From positions 19,033-83,032 of IMG/VR virus record IMGVR_UViG_3300030101_003058: a stretch of DNA of 64,000 nucleotides; one strand, given 5' to 3'. Made by a program: the position numbers and the translations under genes. Under the pieces are notes generated by a model. That model ran no database searches, was not told where the DNA came from, and saw nothing but the letters and a program-made list of their open reading frames with translations. Below, piece by piece: positions 50,872-60,273 of this stretch. How positions within the stretch are numbered: the first letter of the stretch is position 1; each line of letters begins with the position of its first letter. This stretch comes from a virus.

Positions 50872-51453
50872 ATGGCAAGACCCGTATCATTCATAGCTGG
50901 TGGGTTGACACCCTCATCCAATGTTGGGCCACAACAGCCTTTCATTGAATTTGATAGTACAGTGGAACTTGTCACAGATTTCTCGGGTAATGTTTCTTCA
51001 CATCCTGTAGAGAAAGGTGCTCGTGTAACTGATCATTTCACAAGAGAGAATCCTGTGTTCACTGTGAGAGGTGTCACGAGCAATACTCCTGTCCTTGGTA
51101 CAGATGAAGCTAATGTGGTGGGAAGTACAGGTAAGAGAACCAAGAACACCTACGAAGCACTCAAGGGAATGTATTTGAATGCTCATGTGTTCACTATGAT
51201 TTCTGACTTGGATTCCTACCCAAATTGTATCATTAAAAACTTTGGCTTTACTCAGAATGCTCAACAAGCTGAAGCACTCTATGTCGATCTTGAGATTGAA
51301 CAATTAAGAATCGTAGGCTCTGCTCGTGCTGTTGCCTTGGTTCCTGTTCAGCCAAGTAAAGCAGATGATAGTGCTCCAAAGGTCAACCGTGGTGTTACCT
51401 CTGGTAAAGAAGCAAGTGAAGATGATCTACCATTGATATTCAGGAGAGACTAA
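50872..51453 (+). CDS. Dit-like baseplate/tail protein
   Basis: Encodes 193 residues. The first 120 (FDSTVELVTDFSGNVSSHPVEKGARVTDHF) match the Dit-like N-terminal fold that joins tube and baseplate hub. The acidic tail is disordered. Follows the tape measure by two bases. Confidence 0.7.
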   Translation: MARPVSFIAGGLTPSSNVGPQQPFIEFDSTVELVTDFSGNVSSHPVEKGARVTDHFTRENPVFTVRGVTSNTPVLGTDEANVVGSTGKRTKNTYEALKGMYLNAHVFTMISDLDSYPNCIIKNFGFTQNAQQAEALYVDLEIEQLRIVGSARAVALVPVQPSKADDSAPKVNRGVTSGKEASEDDLPLIFRRD

Positions 51454-51454
51454 G

Positions 51455-51799
51455 ATGCCAATATTTCTAGATGGATCTGACTCTGCTGATTCCTTTTACA
51501 CAACCAATCTTGAAGGACAAGCGTATGAACTTAGGTTTCGCTGGAATTCCCGAAGTGAAACTTGGTTTATGTATATTGGAATCTCTGGTCAAGAGTATGC
51601 TGTAAAGACTCGACTAACTGTTGGTAATAATCTATTGGCACCCTACCGTTCTATTGACGGTGTTCCTCCGGGTTCTTTGTATCTCGCTGATATTGAGAAA
51701 ACATATGGAAGACCCTCGCGGAATGACTTTGGAATTAACAAGAGGTTTCGGTTGCTCTACTACAGGTCTACAGAGACTGATCCACTAACGGAGGTGTAA
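51455..51799 (+). CDS. baseplate plug protein (Pam3 gp18/DUF6983-like)
   Basis: Encodes 114 residues, beta-rich (YELRFRWNSRSETWFMYI). This small protein between Dit-like and hub resembles the DUF6983 plug family described in simple contractile phages. Recognition by pattern and place. Confidence 0.65.
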   Translation: MPIFLDGSDSADSFYTTNLEGQAYELRFRWNSRSETWFMYIGISGQEYAVKTRLTVGNNLLAPYRSIDGVPPGSLYLADIEKTYGRPSRNDFGINKRFRLLYYRSTETDPLTEV

Positions 51800-53077
51800 A
51801 TGTTTCGTAGACGTTATCAGATGGTTATTGGTAGGGCCTATGCTCAACAATCAACTAATGCTGCTATTCCTGTAGTTCCTGAGACTGGTGTTGTTCTTGA
51901 AAGACGCTTGGACAGAACCTACTACGATGCCTCTGTTAAATCTGTGTGGCGACAAAAGACTCGTGAAGAGATTCAGGCAGAACAAAATGCAATCCTTGAG
52001 AACTTCGTTGGACTCAAAGGAGAATACCTGAATCTCATTTACGATGACCCAAGTTCTCTTGATGGTCTTGCTGGCTTCCTTGATAATAACAATATTATCA
52101 TTGAAGATCATCATGTAGAATTTGATGTTGAGAAAGTTGGTGCTAATTCTTCTGAAGGCAACGAAGGTGAAATTACTTTGTTCAACCTTTCAGATGAGAC
52201 AGCATTACTTTTACAAGTCATAGCAACGACAATGAACTTTGTAGAGTTTTCTGCTGGATACGAAGATGAACCTTTGCGTGTTATCATCCGTGGTAACATT
52301 AAATCAGCAGAAGATAAGTTTGATGGTGTTGATAGGCGTACCAAGATTGTTGTAACAGATGGTGGCGAGTTTGCTCAGAATCAAATGACCACTAAGGTGT
52401 ATCCCAAGGGTACTCCGATAAATGATATTGTAGAAGAGATGATAGATGACCTTGCGCTACCTAAAGGTAACATTGTTCAGTTGGGTGGCTTTGGTACTCT
52501 AAGCAAACCTCTGATTGTTCATGGTAAATCAATAGATCAACTCAAGCGTGTCTTGAACAACTTTGGGTATGTCATAAATATCCAAGACCTTTTTGTGAAT
52601 ATCTACAGCAAGAGAATCCAAGACACCGTTGAAGAATTCCTGAATGGTGCTGGTGAATTTGAAGCACGTAGTATTCCTCTGGTGAGTGCTGATACAGGTC
52701 TTTTGACATCTCCTGCTTATATCACAGATACATCTGACATGACTGCTCAGGAAATCTCTAACGAATCTGTGACAGGTATTAAGTTCAATCATTTGCTTTC
52801 TGGTGAATTTACCCCCAACGCATTCATTCGACTTGAGACAGAGAAGTTCTCAGGAACCTACAGAATCCTCAAGGTGACTCATACAGGAAGTCTTGAGGGT
52901 GATGAGTGGTTCTCTGAGGTAGAAGCTGAGGCTGTTCAATATCAAACTCGTGTAACTCCGCTGAATGAACAACCAACTATTGAAGAACAAGATTTGAACC
53001 CCTCTGATGATGATTTGACATACTGGGGTATTGGTGGTGTTGGTAATGTACTTGAAGGAACCGGAGGTAATGAGTGA
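51800..53077 (+). CDS. baseplate hub protein (gp44/gp27-like)
   Basis: Encodes 425 residues. The region from EFDVEKVGANSSEGNEGEITLFNLSDETALLL on fits hub proteins that form the central ring on which the spike sits. Acidic C-terminus. Start right after the plug gene stop, with ACGGAGGTGTAA ahead. Confidence 0.75.
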   Translation: MFRRRYQMVIGRAYAQQSTNAAIPVVPETGVVLERRLDRTYYDASVKSVWRQKTREEIQAEQNAILENFVGLKGEYLNLIYDDPSSLDGLAGFLDNNNIIIEDHHVEFDVEKVGANSSEGNEGEITLFNLSDETALLLQVIATTMNFVEFSAGYEDEPLRVIIRGNIKSAEDKFDGVDRRTKIVVTDGGEFAQNQMTTKVYPKGTPINDIVEEMIDDLALPKGNIVQLGGFGTLSKPLIVHGKSIDQLKRVLNNFGYVINIQDLFVNIYSKRIQDTVEEFLNGAGEFEARSIPLVSADTGLLTSPAYITDTSDMTAQEISNESVTGIKFNHLLSGEFTPNAFIRLETEKFSGTYRILKVTHTGSLEGDEWFSEVEAEAVQYQTRVTPLNEQPTIEEQDLNPSDDDLTYWGIGGVGNVLEGTGGNE

Positions 53078-53868
53078 ATAAGAATACGTTCTATGAGTCC
53101 ATGAATAATATGTTCAGGGATAAATTCAGGAACATCCACACGATCAAGCCTTGTGTTGTTACAAAGAATAATGGTTTCACTGTTAATGTAAGACCTTTGA
53201 CAACTACAAAGTATCGTGATGGACAACAATTACCTATCCCTGAGATCCCTGATGTACCCCTGATGATTTACTCTGGTACAAAAGGTGGTGCTCGTGTAAC
53301 AGTTCCGGTGGTAGAAGGTGATACAGTTGTGGTATTATGTAGTGATAGGGACGTAGGAAATCTCTTTGAATCTACAGTGAACACCAACAGCATTTTCCCT
53401 TCTGATGAGTATACTCCACTAGAACTTTACCCCATCATGGCAATCCCAATGTTCTTCACAGAACCCGAAGGGAAACCCGTTGATACCAAAAACATTGTCA
53501 TTGAAAATGGCTCTACGAAGATCACAGTGAAACCTTCTGGAGATATTGATATAGATACGCCAGCAAATATCAATGTGAACGTAGCAGGAGACGCCTCTGT
53601 GGACGTTGGAGGGAATCTCAATGCTACCGTAGGGGGTAATGCAAACGTTGCTGTAACAGCCTCTGTGACGCTCTCAGGTACATCTGTCACTGTAGACTCT
53701 CCTCAGACAACCTTTACGGGTAATGTCAGCATTGCTGGTCTTGCTGCTGTAACCGGAGCACTTACTGCTGCAACAATTGATAGCGACAACGTTTCTCTTG
53801 ATAACCATACTCACGATTATACTTGGACTGATCCTGCTGGTTCAGGAACAACCAATCCGCCAAACTAA
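53074..53868 (+). CDS. baseplate central spike (gpV/gp45-like)
   Basis: Encodes 264 residues from a GTG at 53074 overlapping the hub stop. An OB-fold N-terminal part (to ~120) is followed by Val/Asn/Ala/Gly repeats of a triple-stranded beta-helix and a tip with DNHTHDYTW, whose His pair likely binds iron. It pierces the outer membrane. Confidence 0.85.
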   Translation: MNKNTFYESMNNMFRDKFRNIHTIKPCVVTKNNGFTVNVRPLTTTKYRDGQQLPIPEIPDVPLMIYSGTKGGARVTVPVVEGDTVVVLCSDRDVGNLFESTVNTNSIFPSDEYTPLELYPIMAIPMFFTEPEGKPVDTKNIVIENGSTKITVKPSGDIDIDTPANINVNVAGDASVDVGGNLNATVGGNANVAVTASVTLSGTSVTVDSPQTTFTGNVSIAGLAAVTGALTAATIDSDNVSLDNHTHDYTWTDPAGSGTTNPPN

Positions 53869-53877
53869 GGAGGTAAC

Positions 53878-54384
53878 ATGGCTTATGATTTTGCATTAGA
53901 CTCCGATGGTGGAGATTTGGTGATTTCCAAAGGTAAGTTTGGGTTTACTCAAACTGTCAGGGAAGTGTTGAGACAGCGAATGTATATCACATTCAGAACA
54001 TTCAAGGGTGAATGGTTTCTCAATACAAACTTTGGTGCTTACGACAAAGAACTCTTTTTGAACAAAGGTGTTACCAAAGAAGTTCTCGATTCCTACTTCA
54101 TCTCAATCATTAATAATTTCCCAGAGGTACAATCTCTACGTTCTTTTGATGCAACGTATGATGTTGCTTCTCGTGTTTATTCAATGACGTTTGCTGTTGT
54201 TGCTGATGGAACCACAGGTGTTTACAAGATTGATCTGACACCTCCGGGGGTTGAAGTAGCATATCCTGATCCTTCTGGTATCTTTGATGTAGATAACCAG
54301 TGTGACTTCCCCGATATTGATCAGACCAATGCTTATTATGAATACCTGAATATTACCCTTGCAACAGACAAACGCTGGCTTTAG
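53878..54384 (+). CDS. baseplate wedge protein (gp25/Mu gp46-like)
   Basis: Encodes 168 residues. ALDSDGGDLVISKGKFGFTQTVREVLRQRM and LNTNFGAYDKELF match the gpW/gp25 and DUF2634 type. Holds the inner baseplate and starts the sheath. ATG after AAGGAGGTAAC. Confidence 0.85.
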   Translation: MAYDFALDSDGGDLVISKGKFGFTQTVREVLRQRMYITFRTFKGEWFLNTNFGAYDKELFLNKGVTKEVLDSYFISIINNFPEVQSLRSFDATYDVASRVYSMTFAVVADGTTGVYKIDLTPPGVEVAYPDPSGIFDVDNQCDFPDIDQTNAYYEYLNITLATDKRWL

Positions 54385-54399
54385 AATTAAGAGGATAAC

Positions 54400-55884
54400 A
54401 TGGCACAACTAACCGAATTTGGTTTTGAAAGAGATAATAGGACAGATGTTACAACAAGGCTCAATAATAGTTTCAGAAACAAGTTCGGCGCTAATCTTCT
54501 GCTTACTGATGATTCTATTGCCGGACTCCTAAGGTCTGTTATTGCAGAGCGTTCTCTTGAGTTTGAAAAGCTGCTTGAAGATGTTTACTACAGCCGTACG
54601 CTGAATGGTGCTGAAGGTATTGCCCTTGATGATGCGGCAAGTTACTTTGGATTCATCCGAAGAGGACCACAGCCAAGCTCAGGTGTTGCTCATATTGAAT
54701 TTGTGGACAATGGAACTAACCTTGGAACCAACGTAGTCCCCACTAATACTTTTGCAGCAAGCAACGGCCTCACTTACGCTGTACAATCTGGTGGTACTCT
54801 CAATACCAACATCACTGGTGCTGTTATTGATGTTAACCAATTGTCTCCCGGTGATTATGAGTTCTTCATTACCAACACAGTGAACGGTGGTGTTTCTTCT
54901 GATACATTTACTCTTGCTGGTACTGATGATCCTTCGGTTCAAGCGTTTGCTCTTGAGATTGTTTCGTTTGTTCTGAATAACACCGAAGGTAATATTGCGT
55001 CAGTCTTTGAAGATGCTGGTATTGCTTATATTGGCTACGCTTCTTCTGAAGAATTCATTGGCTTGACACAGCCGATCTATTTTGAATCTGCCGATCTTCC
55101 AACAGGATTCACGTATCACTCAGGATATAACGTAGAGGCAACTGTTGCTGGTTTCAATACTCTTGAAGTAGATGGCATCACGAGTTTCTCTAATGAGTTC
55201 GATGGGTATGTTTCTGCAACAAATACAACAGACTTTAACCCCGGCTCTGAGAATGAAACTGATGCAGAGTTTCGACTGAGACTTCAGACAGCACAATTGA
55301 GAACACCAGTAGGTACAAGAGATTCTTTGGCAGAAGCCTTAGATGCTGTTGAGAACGTTATCTCTTATCGAATCTATGATAACCCAACCCCTCTTGATAG
55401 ACCAGAAGCAGATGCCTTGACATTCAATGCTGTTGTTCGTGGTGGTACATCTTCAGATATTGCCAACGCAATCTATGACAACAAACCGTTGAACGTTGGT
55501 ACATCAGGAACTCGATTGTTTACTGTTAGTACAGCCGATGGTCAAACCGAAGACATCTTCTATTCAGAAGCTGAAGAATCCGAATATGATCTCCAGATTA
55601 CTTACGTTGTCAATAATACAACTCCGCTGAGTTCAAGAGAAACTTCAGACATCGAGGATTCTATCACGGGTCTTGTATCATCGCAACCGATTGGACTTGG
55701 GGTGAGCAACAGTCAGCTCTCTAGCGCCGTTCTGGTGGCCCTTCCTGCTGGAAGACTACTGAGTGTCGGGGTGGATGTCAAACGTCCCTCTGAAGGCTCC
55801 TCAGCGTTCTCTCAGCGTGATCTTGAGTTGGACTTTGATCAGTATGCAACGATTAACTCTTATACTTATGTGAGGACTACATGA
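54400..55884 (+). CDS. baseplate J-like protein (Mu gp47-like)
   Basis: Encodes 494 residues with the baseplate J layout: an N-terminal helical part, then VAHIEFVDNGTNLGTNVVP and NETDAEFRLRLQTAQL. It forms wedge dimers with the gp48-like protein next door. Highly Thr/Ser/Asn-rich. Confidence 0.88.
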   Translation: MAQLTEFGFERDNRTDVTTRLNNSFRNKFGANLLLTDDSIAGLLRSVIAERSLEFEKLLEDVYYSRTLNGAEGIALDDAASYFGFIRRGPQPSSGVAHIEFVDNGTNLGTNVVPTNTFAASNGLTYAVQSGGTLNTNITGAVIDVNQLSPGDYEFFITNTVNGGVSSDTFTLAGTDDPSVQAFALEIVSFVLNNTEGNIASVFEDAGIAYIGYASSEEFIGLTQPIYFESADLPTGFTYHSGYNVEATVAGFNTLEVDGITSFSNEFDGYVSATNTTDFNPGSENETDAEFRLRLQTAQLRTPVGTRDSLAEALDAVENVISYRIYDNPTPLDRPEADALTFNAVVRGGTSSDIANAIYDNKPLNVGTSGTRLFTVSTADGQTEDIFYSEAEESEYDLQITYVVNNTTPLSSRETSDIEDSITGLVSSQPIGLGVSNSQLSSAVLVALPAGRLLSVGVDVKRPSEGSSAFSQRDLELDFDQYATINSYTYVRTT

Positions 55885-58868
55885 GCGTAGATTATACTAA
55901 GGCTAATCCAGATATTGTTCAGGAGACTAAGGATTTAGTCTTCGGACAATTCTCGGAATCCAAGAACGTCCAGTTGTTAGTAGAGTTGATTGCAGAAGAA
56001 GCCAAGTCTTATGAAGAAGTTGCTGAGAAAGTATTCACATCATTTCTTCTGAGCGAAGCTACAGGATTTGCTTTGGATTCTATCGGTGAGTTCATCAACT
56101 TCCCGCGAGAGGGACGCTCTGATGATGCTTACCGGACAGCCTTGGTTATTGCTGCGATTGGTTCTGGTTCTAGTATCACAAGAGATTCTATTGCAAACCT
56201 GATTGATATTGTTACAGGTGGTATTGGCGGTTACTTTGTTCAAGGGCGATATCACGACCTCTATATCTATCTTCAAGATGCTTGTGTAGAACGTAGCGTT
56301 GCTCAAGAATTCATTGACAAGTATCTCCCCACAAACACACAAGCGTCTGTATTGTTTGAATCAGGAACATCCTTTGGTTTTGAGGGGAATGATCTTGCAG
56401 GTGGATTCGATAAGGTTCGTCAGCAAGCAGGGGAAGGCGAAGCGTTTCTTCAGTTTCCTGTAGCAGAAGCCGTAACCTTTCCTGAGATGATTCTCCCGAG
56501 AGCATTTGAGTTTACAGCAGATAACACATACGACTACAGAACAGTTGAAGAAGTTAATCTTAAAGAATCTGTTGTAGGTGCTGTGTGGGATATTCCGAAC
56601 ACCTACGAAGCTGGTGATGTTCTTGCTGCTTCTATCCGAAATAATTTAACTCAGGATACTTTTGTTAACTCTTATGTTGTTCAGAGCACACCAGATTCTC
56701 AAAAGGAAGTGTCTGAGTTTATCTCTAGGTTAATTCTTGAAGTTGGTGCATCTAGCATCGAGAATGTCTACACAGATAATACAGTAGGTTATAAAACTTA
56801 TCTTGGTTATGATGAAATAACAGACCCTTTATTGTTCAATAGTAGAAACAGTGTTGGTACAGAGTATGACACGGTTAACAATAAACTCATAGAGATTGCA
56901 GCAGATAACGTCAGAAGTGTCTACGACGACTCCGGTAATTTCCTGAGAGTTCTTAACGAGCAACCTAGCACCAACTTGCTTCCTTGGGGCAATTACATTG
57001 AAGGTAGTATTAATGGTGATTGGGTTGTTACAGGATCTCCTGATGGAACATACATTAGTAGTTCTGTTGAGTTACTTGACAATGTTGGTTTTACAATATA
57101 CTCGTTGACATCGGGTAATTTTGTCCAAGCTTCTAAAGATATTACTGTAACGACCGACAGAGAGCACACGTTTTCTTTCTATTTTTTACCGGGAAGTCTT
57201 ACATACACATTAGCAATTGATGGCAAAGAACTTGTGTTCAATTATCAAGATGCTGATGACCCGATCAGTGTTGTGAGCAACGATTTCGATGAAGTGTTTT
57301 CCGAGCGTGTTGAGGCAGGTAATTCTCTTATCTGTATTCGTGTTTGGGTCACAACAGTTCCATCAACAACAAACGTCACAGCCTCTATAAAAGCCGATGC
57401 TAATTTAGGAGCTTCAACGGATTTCTTCTTGACGTGTGCTCAAGTAGAACCTTGGCATACAGCAACATCCTATATCCCAACAGCAGGCGCTTCACAAGAT
57501 CGTGCTCAGGACTTCTTTAGTTTCTCAGAAGATCCTTCTGTTGTAGGTTTTGTGAATAAACACAGTGTACAAGTGCAAGCACAAGATTACGATGGATTCT
57601 CAGCATGGTCTTCTATTGAACTCTCTGGTCTAACCAAAGGTGAGATTGAAGTTCCTGAGGGTGAAACTTTCTTACCTAAAGAATCCACGCCGTACACTAT
57701 TGAACAAACCGTTGCTGCTGATGGTTGGTTTGATGGCTTTGGTCCAACCGGAGTTGTCTACTATGATGATGCTTACACTGATGCTGGTGACTTCTGCACA
57801 AGAGTTTCTCTGACAAGCAGAGACATCCTTGGGTATCTCACAGGACCAGATGATTCTGCTGAGCAGTTTGAGTATGAGCTTGATTCTAAGTTCTCTGAAA
57901 CTCTCGGATTTACTTTTGACAGTGCTACTCTGGCATCAAGACCTCTACAAACTGTAGAAGAGTTCACATCATTCCGTGGTCCTGAGTGGGATGTTTCTCT
58001 GGCTGGTATTCCGACAAGCTACGGTCTTGCTCTGAGAAGCCCAGATGCTCTGCCGATGTATCAGAACTTTGCTACAAAAGAGATTAAGGACCTCCCGAGA
58101 ACTTATCTTGAGCTTCTTATTGAAGATCCAAGTATATTTCAGCAAGGCAGTAATAATGTAGATGCTTTCGATATTGAGCTTCCTAATAAACCTTACTATT
58201 TCGAAGTTGCTCTGGATGATGCACCCAATGCACCTGCTGTAGATACTCTGTTGTTCTCACAATCGTATACAAAAGTAGATCGTAATCTTGCTGATGATGG
58301 CTCAGGTACAATCAAGGGTTCCATTCTTTCGCTCTACGTATCTACATTCTACAACAGCGGTACTTCAGATTACACAATCGAAGTGAAGTTGTCTGAGAGT
58401 GTTCTTGATCGTGCGATTGCTTCGAATGGTACTGAAACAGATTCTTTGTTCTATACAATCGAATCCATACCTTACTCTGAAACTGCTGCTGATCTCACAA
58501 GTCTTTCTGGAATAACCTTTGGTGTTCTTGTAGATCCAATTGTGAAGAACTACAGAGTTTATGTGGACGGTGTTGCGTACAACGATCCTAGTGCTGGATT
58601 TGCTCAAGTAACTTCTGTAGATGGCCCTGTACAACCCTCTGGAGATTCTGAAGTGATTGTCGGGGATGTGTATTCACCAATTGAATCTGACATGGGTAAA
58701 TGCTCCTTTGGCGTTGCTGGATACACAGATAACTCAGAAGCAGAACCAGCAACTCTCGAAGATTACGGAAGAATCACTTGGGTCTATTCCAAAGACGCTC
58801 TTAGATTCACCTCACAACTTCCCCAGAATACCGTAGACATATTCGGAAGAATAATTCCACAAGCCTAA
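55881..58868 (+). CDS. tail protein I/DUF2612-like wedge protein with long fibre-like extension
   Basis: Encodes 995 residues. Residues 1-200 fit the Mu gp48/DUF2612 wedge protein (LDSIGEFINFPREGRSDDAYRTAL). The remaining 800 are beta-rich and Thr/Ser/Asp-rich with several strand repeats, probably carbohydrate-binding or lectin-like domains. The usual family is about 200 residues, so the extension is unusual. Confidence 0.7.
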   Translation: MSVDYTKANPDIVQETKDLVFGQFSESKNVQLLVELIAEEAKSYEEVAEKVFTSFLLSEATGFALDSIGEFINFPREGRSDDAYRTALVIAAIGSGSSITRDSIANLIDIVTGGIGGYFVQGRYHDLYIYLQDACVERSVAQEFIDKYLPTNTQASVLFESGTSFGFEGNDLAGGFDKVRQQAGEGEAFLQFPVAEAVTFPEMILPRAFEFTADNTYDYRTVEEVNLKESVVGAVWDIPNTYEAGDVLAASIRNNLTQDTFVNSYVVQSTPDSQKEVSEFISRLILEVGASSIENVYTDNTVGYKTYLGYDEITDPLLFNSRNSVGTEYDTVNNKLIEIAADNVRSVYDDSGNFLRVLNEQPSTNLLPWGNYIEGSINGDWVVTGSPDGTYISSSVELLDNVGFTIYSLTSGNFVQASKDITVTTDREHTFSFYFLPGSLTYTLAIDGKELVFNYQDADDPISVVSNDFDEVFSERVEAGNSLICIRVWVTTVPSTTNVTASIKADANLGASTDFFLTCAQVEPWHTATSYIPTAGASQDRAQDFFSFSEDPSVVGFVNKHSVQVQAQDYDGFSAWSSIELSGLTKGEIEVPEGETFLPKESTPYTIEQTVAADGWFDGFGPTGVVYYDDAYTDAGDFCTRVSLTSRDILGYLTGPDDSAEQFEYELDSKFSETLGFTFDSATLASRPLQTVEEFTSFRGPEWDVSLAGIPTSYGLALRSPDALPMYQNFATKEIKDLPRTYLELLIEDPSIFQQGSNNVDAFDIELPNKPYYFEVALDDAPNAPAVDTLLFSQSYTKVDRNLADDGSGTIKGSILSLYVSTFYNSGTSDYTIEVKLSESVLDRAIASNGTETDSLFYTIESIPYSETAADLTSLSGITFGVLVDPIVKNYRVYVDGVAYNDPSAGFAQVTSVDGPVQPSGDSEVIVGDVYSPIESDMGKCSFGVAGYTDNSEAEPATLEDYGRITWVYSKDALRFTSQLPQNTVDIFGRIIPQA

Positions 58869-58878
58869 GGAGTTTTCA

Positions 58879-59673
58879 ATGGCGACCAGACCAGACGTAT
58901 TACCTCAGTTGGCATCTCTTGATGTCAATCTCCCGAATACGGGAAATGTTAATAAACTAAGACCACCCCTCGAAGTTCGTGAGACTGGTTATGATTACCT
59001 TCAGAAACCTCCTGCTGAAGAGTTTAACTGGATTGTTAATAACATCTCTGAATGGATTGATTATCTAGATAGTCTTACACGAGATCAAGGTATCACAGAG
59101 GTAGCAAGTAAGGATCAAGCAGAGCAAGGGGTTGCTACAGATGTTCTTATGACCCCGCAGAGGACTCTACAGAGCATCCAATTCAATGCTGTACCTCCGG
59201 GTACGGTGATGCACTTTGCAGCCTCTACAGCCCCCTCTGGATGGCTCTATTGTGATGGTTCTGCTATCTCTAGGGCTACCTACAGCAGACTCTTTAGTAA
59301 TATTGGCACAACCTTCGGTGCGGGTGATGGAAGTACAACCTTTAATCTTCCTGATCTTCGCAATGAGTTTATTCGGGGTGCTCAGCCGGGATCTCGTGAG
59401 GTTGGCTTTAGTGAATCTGATGCTACCCGTTCGCACACTCACACGGGTACAACTGATTCAGCCGGTTCTCACTCACACAGCTACTCAAGACCAAACAACA
59501 CAGACCGTGCTGAGATTGGTAACGGCAGTACGTCGTGGTTTACCTACGGTGGCGGTAGTGATGGTACTACAGCATCTGCTGGTGCACACGTACACAGCTT
59601 CACAACAGATGCAACAGGTGGTTCTGAGACACGTCCACAGAACGTTGCACTTCTGCCAATCATTAAAATCTAA
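58879..59673 (+). CDS. tail collar domain protein
   Basis: Encodes 264 residues. Residues ~105-170 are a phage tail collar domain (PPGTVMHFAASTAPSGWLYCDG, TFNLPDLRNEFIRG). The C-terminal SHTH, SHSH and HVHSF pairs may bind metal, as in fibre tips. N-terminal part anchors to the baseplate. Confidence 0.88.
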   Translation: MATRPDVLPQLASLDVNLPNTGNVNKLRPPLEVRETGYDYLQKPPAEEFNWIVNNISEWIDYLDSLTRDQGITEVASKDQAEQGVATDVLMTPQRTLQSIQFNAVPPGTVMHFAASTAPSGWLYCDGSAISRATYSRLFSNIGTTFGAGDGSTTFNLPDLRNEFIRGAQPGSREVGFSESDATRSHTHTGTTDSAGSHSHSYSRPNNTDRAEIGNGSTSWFTYGGGSDGTTASAGAHVHSFTTDATGGSETRPQNVALLPIIKI

Positions 59674-59684
59674 GGAGGGTTGCT

Positions 59685-60026
59685 GTGTTTACCTACGAAG
59701 TCGTAATGGTAATCATCGCAATAGTAGGTGGTCTTATGGGAGTCATTGGAACATTCTTTTGGAATAAGGTTAAGAGTTTTGAGGAACAACACAAGGATGT
59801 GCGAAGGGAAATCTCAGAGGTTGACGAGAGATTGTCCACAAGGATGAACGCCATTGAAAACCGTGCAACTGCGATTGAATCCTCTACTGTTACCAAAGAA
59901 GATTTGTTTCAAGCTATCACCACTATTAATGAGCAAGCCTCTAAACGTGATGAGAAACTCTATGGAAAACTGGAGGCTCTCTCAAAAAAGGTTGAAGATT
60001 TACGCTACGACAGCAAGAGAGAATAA
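59685..60026 (+). CDS. membrane-anchored coiled-coil protein, lysis-associated
   Basis: Encodes 113 residues from GTG at 59685 after GGAGGGTTGCT. One transmembrane helix (6-26), then a charged coiled coil to the end. Located directly before a holin-like gene, so an accessory or antiholin role is possible. Confidence 0.6.
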   Translation: MFTYEVVMVIIAIVGGLMGVIGTFFWNKVKSFEEQHKDVRREISEVDERLSTRMNAIENRATAIESSTVTKEDLFQAITTINEQASKRDEKLYGKLEALSKKVEDLRYDSKRE

Positions 60027-60028
60027 TT

Positions 60029-60271
60029 ATGAACACTCCCGATAAACAAAATGTTATTACGAGATTTGTAAAGTGGGCTGAAGAAAACAAGATTATTCGT
60101 AAGATGTGTGTCTTGTGGGTTGTCTGGTTGATCACAATTGTTGTGCTCAATACAACAGACCCTGTGGTTATCAAAGATGTTAACTCGGCTGTTGCAAGTA
60201 TTGTCATTGCGGTTATCGGGATGTTTTCTATTGTATTAAATGCTTTGATTAAAGGGGATAGCGAGGGATAA
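60029..60271 (+). CDS. putative holin (80 aa, two membrane helices)
   Basis: Two hydrophobic helices at about 27-44 and 50-72 with basic residues before them and a charged tail. Size and topology fit a class II holin, and it lies upstream of the spanins. Holin function is inferred. Confidence 0.6.
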   Translation: MNTPDKQNVITRFVKWAEENKIIRKMCVLWVVWLITIVVLNTTDPVVIKDVNSAVASIVIAVIGMFSIVLNALIKGDSEG

Positions 60272-60273
60272 TT

